From assembly GCA_022824725.1 (NCBI GenBank), contig JAJDZH010000352.1, positions 1 to 38,494 on the forward strand: a stretch of DNA of 38,494 nt. Reading direction: 5' to 3'. Positions within the stretch are counted from its first letter, which is position 1; each line of letters starts with the position of its first letter. The notes below the pieces were generated by a model. The model was not told where the DNA came from, ran no database searches, and worked only from the letters and a program-made list of their open reading frames with translations. The position numbers and the translations under genes were made by a program. This document shows positions 26,761-36,943 of this stretch, piece by piece. The DNA is from Thermoanaerobaculia bacterium. Its GTDB lineage: Bacteria > Acidobacteriota > Thermoanaerobaculia > Multivoradales > Multivoraceae.

Positions 26761-28320
26761 ATGACCACCAGGATCGAGCTGTACGACACGACACTTCGCG
26801 ACGGGACCCAGCGGGAGAACATCTCCCTGTCGCTGGCGGACAAGCTGGCGATTGCCAGGCGGCTGGATACGTTCGGTATCCCCTACATCGAGTGCGGCTG
26901 GCCCGGCTCGAATCCGAAGGACGCCGACTTCTTCGAGGCCATCCGCGAGGTCGAACTCGAACAGGCGAGAATCTGTGCCTTCGGCGCCACCCGACGCAAG
27001 CACAGCGCCTGCAACCGCGACGGCAACGTCCAGGCGCTGGTCGCCGCGGAGACGCCCACCGTCACGCTGGTCGGCAAGAGCTGGGACCTGCACGTCGAGA
27101 AGGTGCTCGAGACCGACGCGCGAGAGAACGAGGCGATGATCGGCGACACGGTCGGCTACCTCAAGGAGCTGGGCCGCGAGGTGATCTACGACGCGGAGCA
27201 CTTCTTCGACGGTCTGGCCGGGAACCCCGAGTGCGCGCTCGGCACGTTGCGCGCGGCGGCCGCGGCGGGCGCCGATTACATCGTGCTCTGCGACACGAAC
27301 GGCGGCACGCTGCCGTGGCAGATCGAAGCGGGGATCGACGCGGCGCGCGCGGAACTCGGTCCGGAGGTCCGGATCGGCATTCACACGCACGATGACGGCG
27401 GCTGCGGCGTCGCCAACTCCCTGGCGGCCGTGCGGGCCGGCGCGGTGATGGTCCAGGGCACGATCAACGGCTACGGCGAACGGGTGGCGAACGCGAACCT
27501 GGTGACCATCGTGCCGGACCTGCAGTGCAAGATGGGGTTCTCCTGCGTCCCCGACGAGAGCCTGCGCGAGTTGACCTCTCTGTCGCGATACGTCGCCGAG
27601 GTGGCGAACATCGCCCACGACGACCACCTGCCCTACGTCGGGCGGAGTGCTTTCGCCCACAAGGGCGGCATCCATGTCGCGGCGATGCTCAAGGAACCGA
27701 CCAGCTACCAGCACGTCGAGCCGGGGGTGGTCGGCAACGAGATGCGGACCGTGGTATCCGAACTCTCGGGCCGCGGCAACATCGCTCATCTCGCGGCGGG
27801 CGCCGGGATCGCCGAGACTCCCCACGCGCGCGAGGTGCTGTACAAGGTCAAGGAGCTGGAGAATCGCGGCTACAGCTTCGAGGCCGCCGAGGCGTCCGTC
27901 GAGCTCATGCTGCGCCGGGCGGAACCCGGCTACGAGGCGCCTTTCCGCCTGATCGACTTTCTCACTGTTGTCGAACACCGCGACGGTCGCGGTCTGGTCG
28001 CGGAGGCGACCGTCAAGGTCGAGGTGCCGGGCGGCGCCATTGCTCACACGGCGGCGGAAGGCAATGGACCGGTGAATGCCCTGGCCCACGCCCTGCGCAA
28101 GGCGCTGGAGCCGCACTATCCGCAACTGTCCGGGATGCGGCTGGCCGACTACAAGGTCCGTATTCTGGACAGCGCCCACGGAACGGCCGCCACGACCCGC
28201 GTGCTCGTCGATTTCGTCGCCGACGGCGAGCGCTGGACCACGGTAGGCGCGGGCACGAACATCATCGAGGCAAGCTGGGAGGCGCTCTCCGACGCGATCG
28301 AGTTCGGACTGACGGCCTGA
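26761..28320 (+). CDS. cimA: (R)-citramalate synthase
   Basis: A 519-residue enzyme of the isopropylmalate/homocitrate synthase superfamily. It has YDTTLRDGTQRENISLS, CGWPGSNPKD, the metal motif HTH at residues 208-210 (GIHTHDDGGCGVANS), GYGERVANANL, and a C-terminal regulatory domain. The GTQRENISLS start and PGSNPKD segment identify the long CimA group rather than LeuA. It condenses pyruvate with acetyl-CoA to citramalate, the threonine-independent route to 2-oxobutyrate and isoleucine. The next steps use LeuC, LeuD and LeuB, encoded nearby in the attenuated operon. It lies 26 bases after the SNF2 gene, perhaps co-transcribed, although GGTAGT six bases before the ATG could be a leaderless -10. 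Confidence 0.93.
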   Translation: MTTRIELYDTTLRDGTQRENISLSLADKLAIARRLDTFGIPYIECGWPGSNPKDADFFEAIREVELEQARICAFGATRRKHSACNRDGNVQALVAAETPTVTLVGKSWDLHVEKVLETDARENEAMIGDTVGYLKELGREVIYDAEHFFDGLAGNPECALGTLRAAAAAGADYIVLCDTNGGTLPWQIEAGIDAARAELGPEVRIGIHTHDDGGCGVANSLAAVRAGAVMVQGTINGYGERVANANLVTIVPDLQCKMGFSCVPDESLRELTSLSRYVAEVANIAHDDHLPYVGRSAFAHKGGIHVAAMLKEPTSYQHVEPGVVGNEMRTVVSELSGRGNIAHLAAGAGIAETPHAREVLYKVKELENRGYSFEAAEASVELMLRRAEPGYEAPFRLIDFLTVVEHRDGRGLVAEATVKVEVPGGAIAHTAAEGNGPVNALAHALRKALEPHYPQLSGMRLADYKVRILDSAHGTAATTRVLVDFVADGERWTTVGAGTNIIEASWEALSDAIEFGLTA

Positions 28321-28335
28321 TCACGGCCGGGGTCC

Positions 28336-31281
28336 TCAGCGAGCGAAAGCTCCCCTGGCGCCGATCGCCTCGAACGGCTCCATACCGATGCAGGTGCAGA
28401 TCAGGTGGCGGTCGCCGTGGGCGTTGTCGACCCGGCCGACCGGCGGCCAGTACTTGTGTTCGTCGTTCCACGGGGCCGGGAACGCCGCCTGCCGGCGGGA
28501 GTAGGGGCGGTCCCAGTCGTCGGCGCTGATGGCGGCCGCGGTATGCGGTGCGCCGCGCAGGGGGCTGTCGGAGATCGCCACGTCACCGCGTTCAACGGCT
28601 GCGATCTCGGCGCGGATCGCGATCATCGCGTCGCAGAAGCGGTCGAGTTCGGCCTTCGACTCGCTCTCGGTCGGTTCGACCATCAGCGTCCCGGCCACCG
28701 GGAAGGACATGGTCGGTGCGTGGAAGCCGTAGTCGATGAGTCGCTTGGCGACATCGTCGACCTCGACGCCGGAGGCCTTGAAGCCGCGCAGATCGAGGAT
28801 GCACTCGTGAGCCACCAGCCCGCTGGCGCCCCGGTACAGAACGGGGTAGTGGGTTTCGAGCCGCTGGGCAATGTAGTTCGCGTTCAGGATCGCGGCTTCC
28901 GTGGCGCGGCGCAGTCCGGCAGCCCCCATCATGCGAATGTAGGCCCAGGAGATGGGCAGGATCGAGCCGCTGCCGACGGCCGTTGCGCTCACCGCGCCGA
29001 CTGTCCCGCTCCCCAGGCTGCCTGCACCGTCTGACTGCCCGATGGACGCGAGGGGGTGCCTCGGAAGGAAGGGCGCGAGATGGGAGGCGACCGCGATCGG
29101 CCCCATGCCCGGACCGCCGCCGCCGTGGGGGATGCAGAACGTCTTGTGGAGGTTCAGGTGGCAGACGTCGGCGCCGTAGTCGCCGGGCCGGCAGACGCCG
29201 ACCTGGGCGTTCATGTTCGCGCCGTCGAGGTAGATCTGCCCGCCGTGGTCGTGGACGATGGCGCAGATGTCGCGGATCGCCTCTTCGAACACGCCGTGCG
29301 TGGAGGGGTAGGTGACCATCAGCGCCGCGAGGTCTTCGCTGTGGGCCTCGGCGCAGGCGCGCAGATCGTCGAGATCGATGTTGCCCTCCTCGTCGCAGGC
29401 GACGGCCGCGACCTTCAGCCCGGCCAGCACGGCGCTGGCGGGGTTCGTTCCGTGAGCGGAGGTGGGGATGAGGCAGACGTTGCGGGCCCCCTCGCCGCGG
29501 CTCGCGTGGTAGCTCCGGATGGCGAGAAGACCGGCGTACTCTCCCTGGGAACCGGCGTTGGGCTGCAGCGAAACGGCGGAGAAGCCCGTGATGCTCGCCA
29601 GCCAGTTCTCCAGGTCGCCGCAGAGCCTCCGGTAACCCGCCGTCTGATCCTCGGGGGCGTAGGGATGCATGTGAGCGAACCCCCGCCACGTGATCGGCAT
29701 CATCTCCGCCGTCCCGTTCAGCTTCATCGTGCATGAGCCGAGCGGGATCATGGAGGTGGTCAGGGACAGGTCGCGCGCCTCCAGCCGGTGCAGGTAGCGG
29801 AGAAGCTCGGTCTCGGAGCGGTAGCTGCTGAACACCGGATGGTCGAGACAGGGCGTCGTCCGCCGCAGCGCGGCCGGCAGGTGTTCCGTCGCGTCGGTCG
29901 AAAGCGGGGTCCGAGCCCCGGCGGCGCCGACTTCGGCGAAGGCCGCGAGCACCGACTCGATGTCGTAGTCGGTCGTCGTCTCATCGCAGGCGACCGAGAT
30001 GGCGCCCGAGCCCCACTCCCGCAGGTTCAGCTTGCGGCGCCGGGCGGCGGCGATCACCCGGCGCTCCTCTTCGACACTGCCGACCTCGGCGGTCACCGTG
30101 TCGAAGAACGTGTCGGAGCGGAGCGTGAAGCCCAGGGCGCGCAGGCGTTCGGCGAGGCGCGCGGCGCGGCGGTGAACCGCCTCGGCAATGGACTCGAGAC
30201 CCTCCGGCCCGTGGTAGACGGCGTAGAAGCTGGCGATCACCGCCGGCAGCACCTGGGCGGTGCAGATGTTGCTGGTGGCCCGGTCGCGCCGGATGTGCTG
30301 CTCCCGCGTCTGGAGCGCCAGACGCAGGGCCGGGCGGTGACGGTCGTCGTGGGTGACGCCGACCAGACGGCCCGGCAGCCGCCGCTTCAAGCGGTCGCGG
30401 ACGGCGATGTAGGCGGCGTGCGGTCCGCCGAATCCCATCGGCAGCCCGAAGCGCTGGGTGTTGCCGACCGCGACGTCCGCGCCCCAGGCGCCGGGCGCCT
30501 CGAGCAGGCAGAGGGCGAGCGGATCGGCGGCGGCGATCGTCATGCCGCCGGCCTCCCGCAGCCGTTCCGCCAGATCGCCGTAGTCGTGGACGCCGCCGTC
30601 GGTGGCCGGTTGCTGGACCAGGGCCGCGAACACGCCTTCCGGGTCGAGCTCCCGGTGATCGCCGACCTCGACCTCGATGCCGAGCGGCTCGGCGCGGGTG
30701 CGGACGACTTCGATTGTCTGCGGGTGGCAGTTCTCCGACACGAAGAAACGGCCCTGGCGCCGCTTCTCGGCCCAGCACAGGGCCATCGCCTCGGCGGCGG
30801 CGGTGGGTTCATCGAGCAGGGAGGCGTTGGCGACCTCGAGGCCGGTGAGGCTCGCGATCATCGTCTGGAAGTTGAGCAGCGCTTCCAGCCGGCCCTGGGA
30901 GATCTCCGGCTGATACGGCGTGTAGGCCGTGTACCAGCCTGGGTCTTCCAGGACGTTGCGCTGGATGACCGGCGGCGTGACGCAGCCGTGGTAGCCCATG
31001 CCGATGAAGCTGCGCAGCACCTGGTTGCTGCCGGCGATCTCGTCGAGTTCGACGAGCGCCGCGGCCTCGGAAGCCGGGGACGGCAGTTCGAGGCCGCCGT
31101 CGTGTCCTTCGCCGCGGATCGCGGCGGGCACGGCGTCGTCGATCAGGCTCGCGAGCGAGGAGTGGCCGAGCGCCTCGAGCATCTGCTCGATCTCGGCGCC
31201 CCGGGGTCCGATGTGACGGTCGGCGAAGGGCAGGGCGCCGCTTGCGGTGGATTCGGACCGTTTCATGGTTCGTTGTGTCAT
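28336..31281 (-). CDS. gcvP: Glycine dehydrogenase (decarboxylating), glycine cleavage P-protein
   Basis: A 981-residue full-length P-protein, with both halves (P1 and P2) in one chain. It starts with [17 protein letters not shown], includes [18 protein letters not shown], and has the PLP lysine at 713 in [19 protein letters not shown]. It decarboxylates glycine and passes the aminomethyl group to the lipoyl H-protein. The companion genes gcvT and gcvH are not in the window, so the system is split. ATG 31281 overlaps the stop of the upstream exchanger gene (ATGA); an alternative ATG at 31266 (MKRSE) is possible. It is convergent with cimA across 15 bases. No glycine riboswitch is visible, and there is no room for one. 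Confidence 0.95.
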   Translation of the reverse strand: MTQRTMKRSESTASGALPFADRHIGPRGAEIEQMLEALGHSSLASLIDDAVPAAIRGEGHDGGLELPSPASEAAALVELDEIAGSNQVLRSFIGMGYHGCVTPPVIQRNVLEDPGWYTAYTPYQPEISQGRLEALLNFQTMIASLTGLEVANASLLDEPTAAAEAMALCWAEKRRQGRFFVSENCHPQTIEVVRTRAEPLGIEVEVGDHRELDPEGVFAALVQQPATDGGVHDYGDLAERLREAGGMTIAAADPLALCLLEAPGAWGADVAVGNTQRFGLPMGFGGPHAAYIAVRDRLKRRLPGRLVGVTHDDRHRPALRLALQTREQHIRRDRATSNICTAQVLPAVIASFYAVYHGPEGLESIAEAVHRRAARLAERLRALGFTLRSDTFFDTVTAEVGSVEEERRVIAAARRRKLNLREWGSGAISVACDETTTDYDIESVLAAFAEVGAAGARTPLSTDATEHLPAALRRTTPCLDHPVFSSYRSETELLRYLHRLEARDLSLTTSMIPLGSCTMKLNGTAEMMPITWRGFAHMHPYAPEDQTAGYRRLCGDLENWLASITGFSAVSLQPNAGSQGEYAGLLAIRSYHASRGEGARNVCLIPTSAHGTNPASAVLAGLKVAAVACDEEGNIDLDDLRACAEAHSEDLAALMVTYPSTHGVFEEAIRDICAIVHDHGGQIYLDGANMNAQVGVCRPGDYGADVCHLNLHKTFCIPHGGGGPGMGPIAVASHLAPFLPRHPLASIGQSDGAGSLGSGTVGAVSATAVGSGSILPISWAYIRMMGAAGLRRATEAAILNANYIAQRLETHYPVLYRGASGLVAHECILDLRGFKASGVEVDDVAKRLIDYGFHAPTMSFPVAGTLMVEPTESESKAELDRFCDAMIAIRAEIAAVERGDVAISDSPLRGAPHTAAAISADDWDRPYSRRQAAFPAPWNDEHKYWPPVGRVDNAHGDRHLICTCIGMEPFEAIGARGAFAR

Positions 31282-32231
31282 AGCTTGCTGAAGAGCCAGG
31301 CCACGTAGCCCCCATAGGCTGCCACGAGCAGCGCTCCCCAGGCCCGCCCGATGCTGCGGCCGTGCCGCAGCAGGTAGACGGCGAGGAACATGAGGAGGCT
31401 GAAGGAGAGCATGACCGAAGCGTCCAGCCCCTCGGCGAGGAAGGTGGTCTCGAAGGGGCGGATGAGAGTCGCCACCGGCAGCACGAGCAGGATGTTGAAC
31501 ACGTTCGAGCCGATGATGTTCCCGAGCACGATGCCGTGATGATTCCGGTACGCGGCCACCAGGCAGGCGGCGAGTTCAGGCACGCTGGTGCCGAAGGCCA
31601 CGACGGTGAGTCCGATGACCGTCTCGCTCACGCCAAGTTCGCGAGCGAGCTCTTCCGCCGCCGGGACCAGGATCTCGGCTGCGCCGACGGCGAGCAGGGC
31701 GAGCCCCACCAGGGTGCCGAGGCCGGACCTGAGCCCGCTGACGCCCTGGGGGTCCGCCGCTTCGGCGTCGCCGGCGCGGACCAGCACGATGAGGAAGTAC
31801 GCCATCAGCGCGAGGAGAACCAAGCCCTCGAAACGGCCCAGGCGGCCGAAGGCGGTGAAGATCAGAACGAGCAGGGAAGTGCCCAGCATGAAGGGCAGCT
31901 CGCGGCGGACCAGGCGGATAGCCTGGCGTCTGGCGCCGTCGTGGTGGTTGTGGAGAGGTACGACGAGCACCGAGACGCCGAGGATCAGGCCGACGTTGGC
32001 GATATTCGAGCCGACGACGTTGCCGTAGACCAGGCCGGTGGATTCCCGCAGCGCGGCGGCTATCGCCACGCCGAGTTCCGGCGCCGAGGTGCCGAAGGCG
32101 ACGACGGTCAGGCCGATCACCGTCGGACTGACGCGCAGCACCGCGGCCAGGCCGGTCACGGAACGCACGAGAATCTCGCCGCCGGCCCAGAGCACGGCGA
32201 TGCCGAGAATGATCAGCAGCAGCGAGATCAA
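31278..32231 (-). CDS. Calcium/sodium antiporter (Na+/Ca2+ exchanger family)
   Basis: A 317-residue membrane protein of about ten helices, built from two inverted halves. Each half has the ion-binding alpha-repeats: [15 protein letters not shown] and [16 protein letters not shown] in the first, [15 protein letters not shown] and [15 protein letters not shown] in the second. The conserved glutamates and asparagines coordinate Na+ and Ca2+ in this family (YrbG/CaxA-like). The ion specificity here is unproven. The start is a TTG at 32231 at the beginning of the first hydrophobic helix, with no clear ribosome site, so it is approximate. It overlaps gcvP by four bases and follows the glutamate dehydrogenase gene after 40 bases. 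Confidence 0.92.
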   Translation of the reverse strand: MISLLLIILGIAVLWAGGEILVRSVTGLAAVLRVSPTVIGLTVVAFGTSAPELGVAIAAALRESTGLVYGNVVGSNIANVGLILGVSVLVVPLHNHHDGARRQAIRLVRRELPFMLGTSLLVLIFTAFGRLGRFEGLVLLALMAYFLIVLVRAGDAEAADPQGVSGLRSGLGTLVGLALLAVGAAEILVPAAEELARELGVSETVIGLTVVAFGTSVPELAACLVAAYRNHHGIVLGNIIGSNVFNILLVLPVATLIRPFETTFLAEGLDASVMLSFSLLMFLAVYLLRHGRSIGRAWGALLVAAYGGYVAWLFSKL

Positions 32232-32271
32232 GGGGCAGTCTTCGGTCTGGTCGGGGCGAGCGGTCGGGGAG

Positions 32272-33765
<1,494 letters not shown>

Positions 33766-33779
33766 CGCTCTCCAGGGGC

Positions 33780-33808
33780 AACCTAATCCCAGCTACGGCA
33801 CTCGTCAA
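33780..33808 (-). promoter_or_regulatory. Possible promoter of the glutamate dehydrogenase gene
   Basis: TTGACG (33808-33803), a five-of-six -35, is followed after 17 bases by TAGGTT (33785-33780). The -35 overlaps the fdhD stop codon. If real, +1 is near 33773, which would favour the GTG start at 33723 over the TTG at 33765. Confidence 0.35.
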
Positions 33809-34707
33809 TCGGAACCGCCCAGTCTTCTCGCTTCGACTGCTGCTTCGGGATAGAAGTTGCTGCGGTCGGCGGCGACGAAGGCGTAGACGCGGATCCCGGC
33901 CAGGTGGGCGATGTCCAGCGCCAGGCTCGACGGCGCGCCGACCGCGGCAATCACGGGGATGCCGGCCACCGCCGCCTTCTGGACGATCTCGAAACCGAGG
34001 CGGCCGCTGACGGCGAGGATGGTGTCGTGCAGGGGCAGCCGGTCCGCCCGCAACGCCTTGCCGATCACCTTGTCGACTGCGTTGTGGCGGCCGATGTCCT
34101 CGCGAAGCCACAGGAGTCCGGGCTGGTCGGCGGCGACCTCGAACAGGGCGGCGGCATGGACGCCGCCGGTGTCGCCGAAGAGGCGCTGGCCTTCCTGCAT
34201 CGCCGCGGGCAGCGACTGGACCAGGAGACGTTCCCGGTCCGGTTCCAGGTCGAGCGGGCGGATCGCCGGCAGCCGCACCCAAAGGTCTTCGAGCGAGGGC
34301 TTGCCGCAGACTCCGCAGGCGCTGGTGACGCGGAAGGCGCGTTCCCGCTTCATCGTCTCGGCGCGGCGCTTCGTTGCCCGTCGCCCCCCTGCCGAGAGCC
34401 GGACATCGACGATCGACCCGGGGACGGCCGGTTCGCCGCCCGGCGCCGGCGCCTCGTCGAGCCGCGGCGCTCCGTTGACGGTCACGTCCTCGACATCGGG
34501 AGCCTCCTCGATCATCCCTTCGGCGTGGAGGTAGCCGAGCGCGAGGTCCCTCTCCGCGCCGGGGCTGCGCATCGTCACGACGACGGCCTCGCCGTCGACC
34601 CGGATCTCCAGCGGTTCCTCGACCGCCACCACGTCGGGTCCGACGTCGCCCGAGCGCTCGACCAGTGCGCTTCGCTCCGCCGCCGCCTCGCCTCCGGACG
34701 CCTTCAC
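33805..34707 (-). CDS. fdhD: Formate dehydrogenase sulfurtransferase FdhD
   Basis: A 300-residue protein of the FdhD/NarQ family. It carries the sulfur-transfer motif CGVCG (Cys131, Cys134), an RDLALGYLHAEG segment and the C-terminal VSGRLGFEIVQKAAVAGIPVIAAVGAPSSLA. FdhD moves sulfur from a cysteine desulfurase to the molybdenum bis-MGD cofactor of formate dehydrogenase. GTG 34707 overlaps the upstream oxidoreductase stop (GTGA), so the two proteins are made together and this oxidoreductase is its likely client. Longer in-frame extensions to 34800 lie inside the upstream gene and are Arg-rich, unlike the family. A possible promoter for the next gene overlaps its stop. Confidence 0.94.
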   Translation of the reverse strand: MKASGGEAAAERSALVERSGDVGPDVVAVEEPLEIRVDGEAVVVTMRSPGAERDLALGYLHAEGMIEEAPDVEDVTVNGAPRLDEAPAPGGEPAVPGSIVDVRLSAGGRRATKRRAETMKRERAFRVTSACGVCGKPSLEDLWVRLPAIRPLDLEPDRERLLVQSLPAAMQEGQRLFGDTGGVHAAALFEVAADQPGLLWLREDIGRHNAVDKVIGKALRADRLPLHDTILAVSGRLGFEIVQKAAVAGIPVIAAVGAPSSLALDIAHLAGIRVYAFVAADRSNFYPEAAVEARRLGGSD

Positions 34708-36917
34708 GCGTCGGCTTCCGTTCGCTCGACGCGTACGCGGACGCCGTACTCCGGTTCGCCGGAGTCGGGGTCCAGTGACCAGGGCAGGAGCTCCATGCAT
34801 TCGGGCCAGTGCGCTTCGACGTTGCCGGCCTTGATCGGCCCGAAACGCGCGACGAACTCGATCCGCGAGACCGGCGACGAGACGACGACCCGCTGGCCGG
34901 CGCCGATGCCGCGCGCCCGTCCATCCTCCGCGTTCATCAGGAGGTCGGAGCGCTCGAGGCCGGTCAGGGGGTCCCGTCCGGCGTGGACCATCGAGTTGAA
35001 CTGCCGCCCGCGGCGGGTGGAGAGGAAGAGTTCGCCGTCGAGTGGCTCCCGATCAGCCGGCGGTTCGACCGCGTGGAACCTCGCTCGGCCCGACGGTGTG
35101 GCGAAGCGCCCGTCCTCGAACAGTTGGGTGCCGCCCCACTGGAACTGGTCGCCCTTCCGTTTCAGATTCTCGATCCCGGCGTAACGCGGCACGGTAGCCG
35201 CGATCTCGGTCCGAATGGCCCCGGTGCTGCCGAAGCCGAGGACGCCGGGAGGATCGGGACGAGCCCGGGAGACGACCTCGCAGAGCACCTCCCACTCGGG
35301 CCGGCACTCGCCGAGCGTTCGGCTTTCGGCGCCGTCGTGGCGAATCGAGGGCGAGAACACGATGCGCCGCTCGGTCGTCGTCTCGGTCACGCCGCCGGGG
35401 ATCTCGTAACGCGTCGTGGCCGGCAGCAGCAGGACGGTGTCGCTCGGTTCGACCAGCATCGCGGTGTTCAGCACGACATCCTGGTGGATCCGGAACGCGG
35501 GACGGTGCAGCGCGCGCTCGACGCGGTCGCGGTCGGGCGCCGTTTCGAGGAAGTTGCCGCCGACGATCCACCAGGCGTCGACCGCGCCGGCCGCCGCCGC
35601 CTCGATCTGCCCGGTGGCCGCCAGGCCGGGGCCGCGTGGCGGCTCGAAGCCCCAGGCGTCCCCCCAGCGGTCGAGGGTCTCCGTGTCCGACTCCGGGGCG
35701 CAGCCGACCTCTGCGCCTCCCTGCACTCCGGAGTGGCCTCGAATCGGCACCAGGCCGGCCCCGGCCTTGCCCGGAAGCCCGCGCATCAGGCCCAGGTTGG
35801 CGAGCGCCAGGACGGTGTCGACGCCGTGGCGGTGCTGGGTCAGTCCCATCGACCAGACCAGGATCGCCTTCGGCCTGGAGCAGAGAAGCCTGGCGAAGCG
35901 CTCCATCTCGGCGCGGGGAACGCCGCTGGACTGCTCGATCGCTTCCCAGGAGGTGTCGCGGAGCGCCGCCTCGACGTCCGCGAAGCCCTCGGTGGAGCGT
36001 TCGACGAAGTCGCGAGCGACGCCGTCCGGAAGGTCGAGCAGCGCCTTCATCGTGCCGTTCAGGAAGGCGAGGTCGCCGCCGGTGTCAACCGCGTACCAGT
36101 GTTCGGCGAGGTCGGTGCCGAACAGGGCGCTCGATGCCACCGACGGCACCCAGTAGCGATCGAGGCCGGGTTCCCGGTACGGATTGACGACTGCGATCTC
36201 GGCGCCCCGGCGCCGCGCGAAGTGGAGGTACTTGATGGTGACCGGCTGGTTGTTCGGCACGTTGGAGCCGAAGAACACGATCAGGTCGGCGTCCAGCCAG
36301 TCGCGGTACGAGTTCGTGGCGGCGCCGACTCCCAGCGCGCGCCTGAGCGCGATGGTCGATGCCGCATGGCAAAGGCGCGCGGCGGTGTCGACGTGGGGGG
36401 TGCCGAGGAAGCGGGCGGCCTTCTGCGCGACGTAGTAGGTCTCGTTCGGGATGCCGCGCGAGGTCAGGAAGAAGGCCGCTCTGGTGGGGTCGCGTTGACG
36501 AATCTCGGCGAGGCGGGAAGCGGCGAGGTCAACGGCCTCGGGCCACCCGATGCGACGGAACCCGGGCTCGCCGGCGCGCCGGACCATCGGGTGCGTCAGC
36601 CGCCCGAGGGCTCGCAGTTCCGTTGAACCTCTGTCTGTCAGAGCGCCGGCGTCGGCGAGCACGGCCGGGTCGAGGGCCGGCATCGTGTTGAGCCGCAGAA
36701 GATCGAGCCGGACCATGCACAGGTGCACACCGTCCAGCGTCCAGTCGCGCAATCCCGACGTTCCCAGCGCGCAACCATCGCAGACGCCGTCCCGCAGAAT
36801 GCGCCACGCATAGCCGGCTTCGTCCCGGTTCCGCCAGGCCACCCTGGCCATTTCCAGGTAGTGGCGCGGCTTGGTTCGCCCCAGGCCGAAGGGCGTCTTC
36901 AAGCTGGGACCCACCAC
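34704..36917 (-). CDS. FdhF/YdeP-family molybdopterin oxidoreductase
   Basis: A 737-residue protein related to formate dehydrogenase alpha subunits, closest to the YdeP branch. CDGCALG at 46-52 and Cys67 may hold an iron-sulfur centre, with one cysteine fewer than the classic four visible. The Mo-site pair Cys183-His184 lies in ARLCHAAS. Other landmarks are VFFGSNVPNNQP, SMGLTQHRHGVDT, the GHSGVQGGAEVG cofactor loop and a C-terminal molydopterin dinucleotide-binding domain (about 620-735). It may oxidise formate or another small substrate; YdeP itself is linked to acid resistance. No electron-transfer subunit is adjacent. The start is GTG GTG at 36917/36914. A TATGAT box places +1 on the second GTG. 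It is coupled to fdhD by a four-base overlap. Confidence 0.9.
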   Translation of the reverse strand: MVGPSLKTPFGLGRTKPRHYLEMARVAWRNRDEAGYAWRILRDGVCDGCALGTSGLRDWTLDGVHLCMVRLDLLRLNTMPALDPAVLADAGALTDRGSTELRALGRLTHPMVRRAGEPGFRRIGWPEAVDLAASRLAEIRQRDPTRAAFFLTSRGIPNETYYVAQKAARFLGTPHVDTAARLCHAASTIALRRALGVGAATNSYRDWLDADLIVFFGSNVPNNQPVTIKYLHFARRRGAEIAVVNPYREPGLDRYWVPSVASSALFGTDLAEHWYAVDTGGDLAFLNGTMKALLDLPDGVARDFVERSTEGFADVEAALRDTSWEAIEQSSGVPRAEMERFARLLCSRPKAILVWSMGLTQHRHGVDTVLALANLGLMRGLPGKAGAGLVPIRGHSGVQGGAEVGCAPESDTETLDRWGDAWGFEPPRGPGLAATGQIEAAAAGAVDAWWIVGGNFLETAPDRDRVERALHRPAFRIHQDVVLNTAMLVEPSDTVLLLPATTRYEIPGGVTETTTERRIVFSPSIRHDGAESRTLGECRPEWEVLCEVVSRARPDPPGVLGFGSTGAIRTEIAATVPRYAGIENLKRKGDQFQWGGTQLFEDGRFATPSGRARFHAVEPPADREPLDGELFLSTRRGRQFNSMVHAGRDPLTGLERSDLLMNAEDGRARGIGAGQRVVVSSPVSRIEFVARFGPIKAGNVEAHWPECMELLPWSLDPDSGEPEYGVRVRVERTEADA

Positions 36918-36920
36918 TCG

Positions 36921-36926
36921 ATCATA
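36921..36926 (-). promoter_or_regulatory. Predicted -10 element of the YdeP-like gene (leaderless)
   Basis: TATGAT matches TATAAT at five of six positions and ends six bases before GTG 36914. CCGACA 18 bases upstream is a partial -35 that overlaps the start codon of the divergent gene at 36944. Confidence 0.5.
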
Positions 36927-36943
36927 GAAGAGGGAACGTTAGA

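Noticed and set aside
36360-36380. Selenocysteine site in the YdeP-like enzyme
   Set aside because: The active-site codon is a normal cysteine codon in ARLCHAAS. There is no in-frame TGA or following hairpin.
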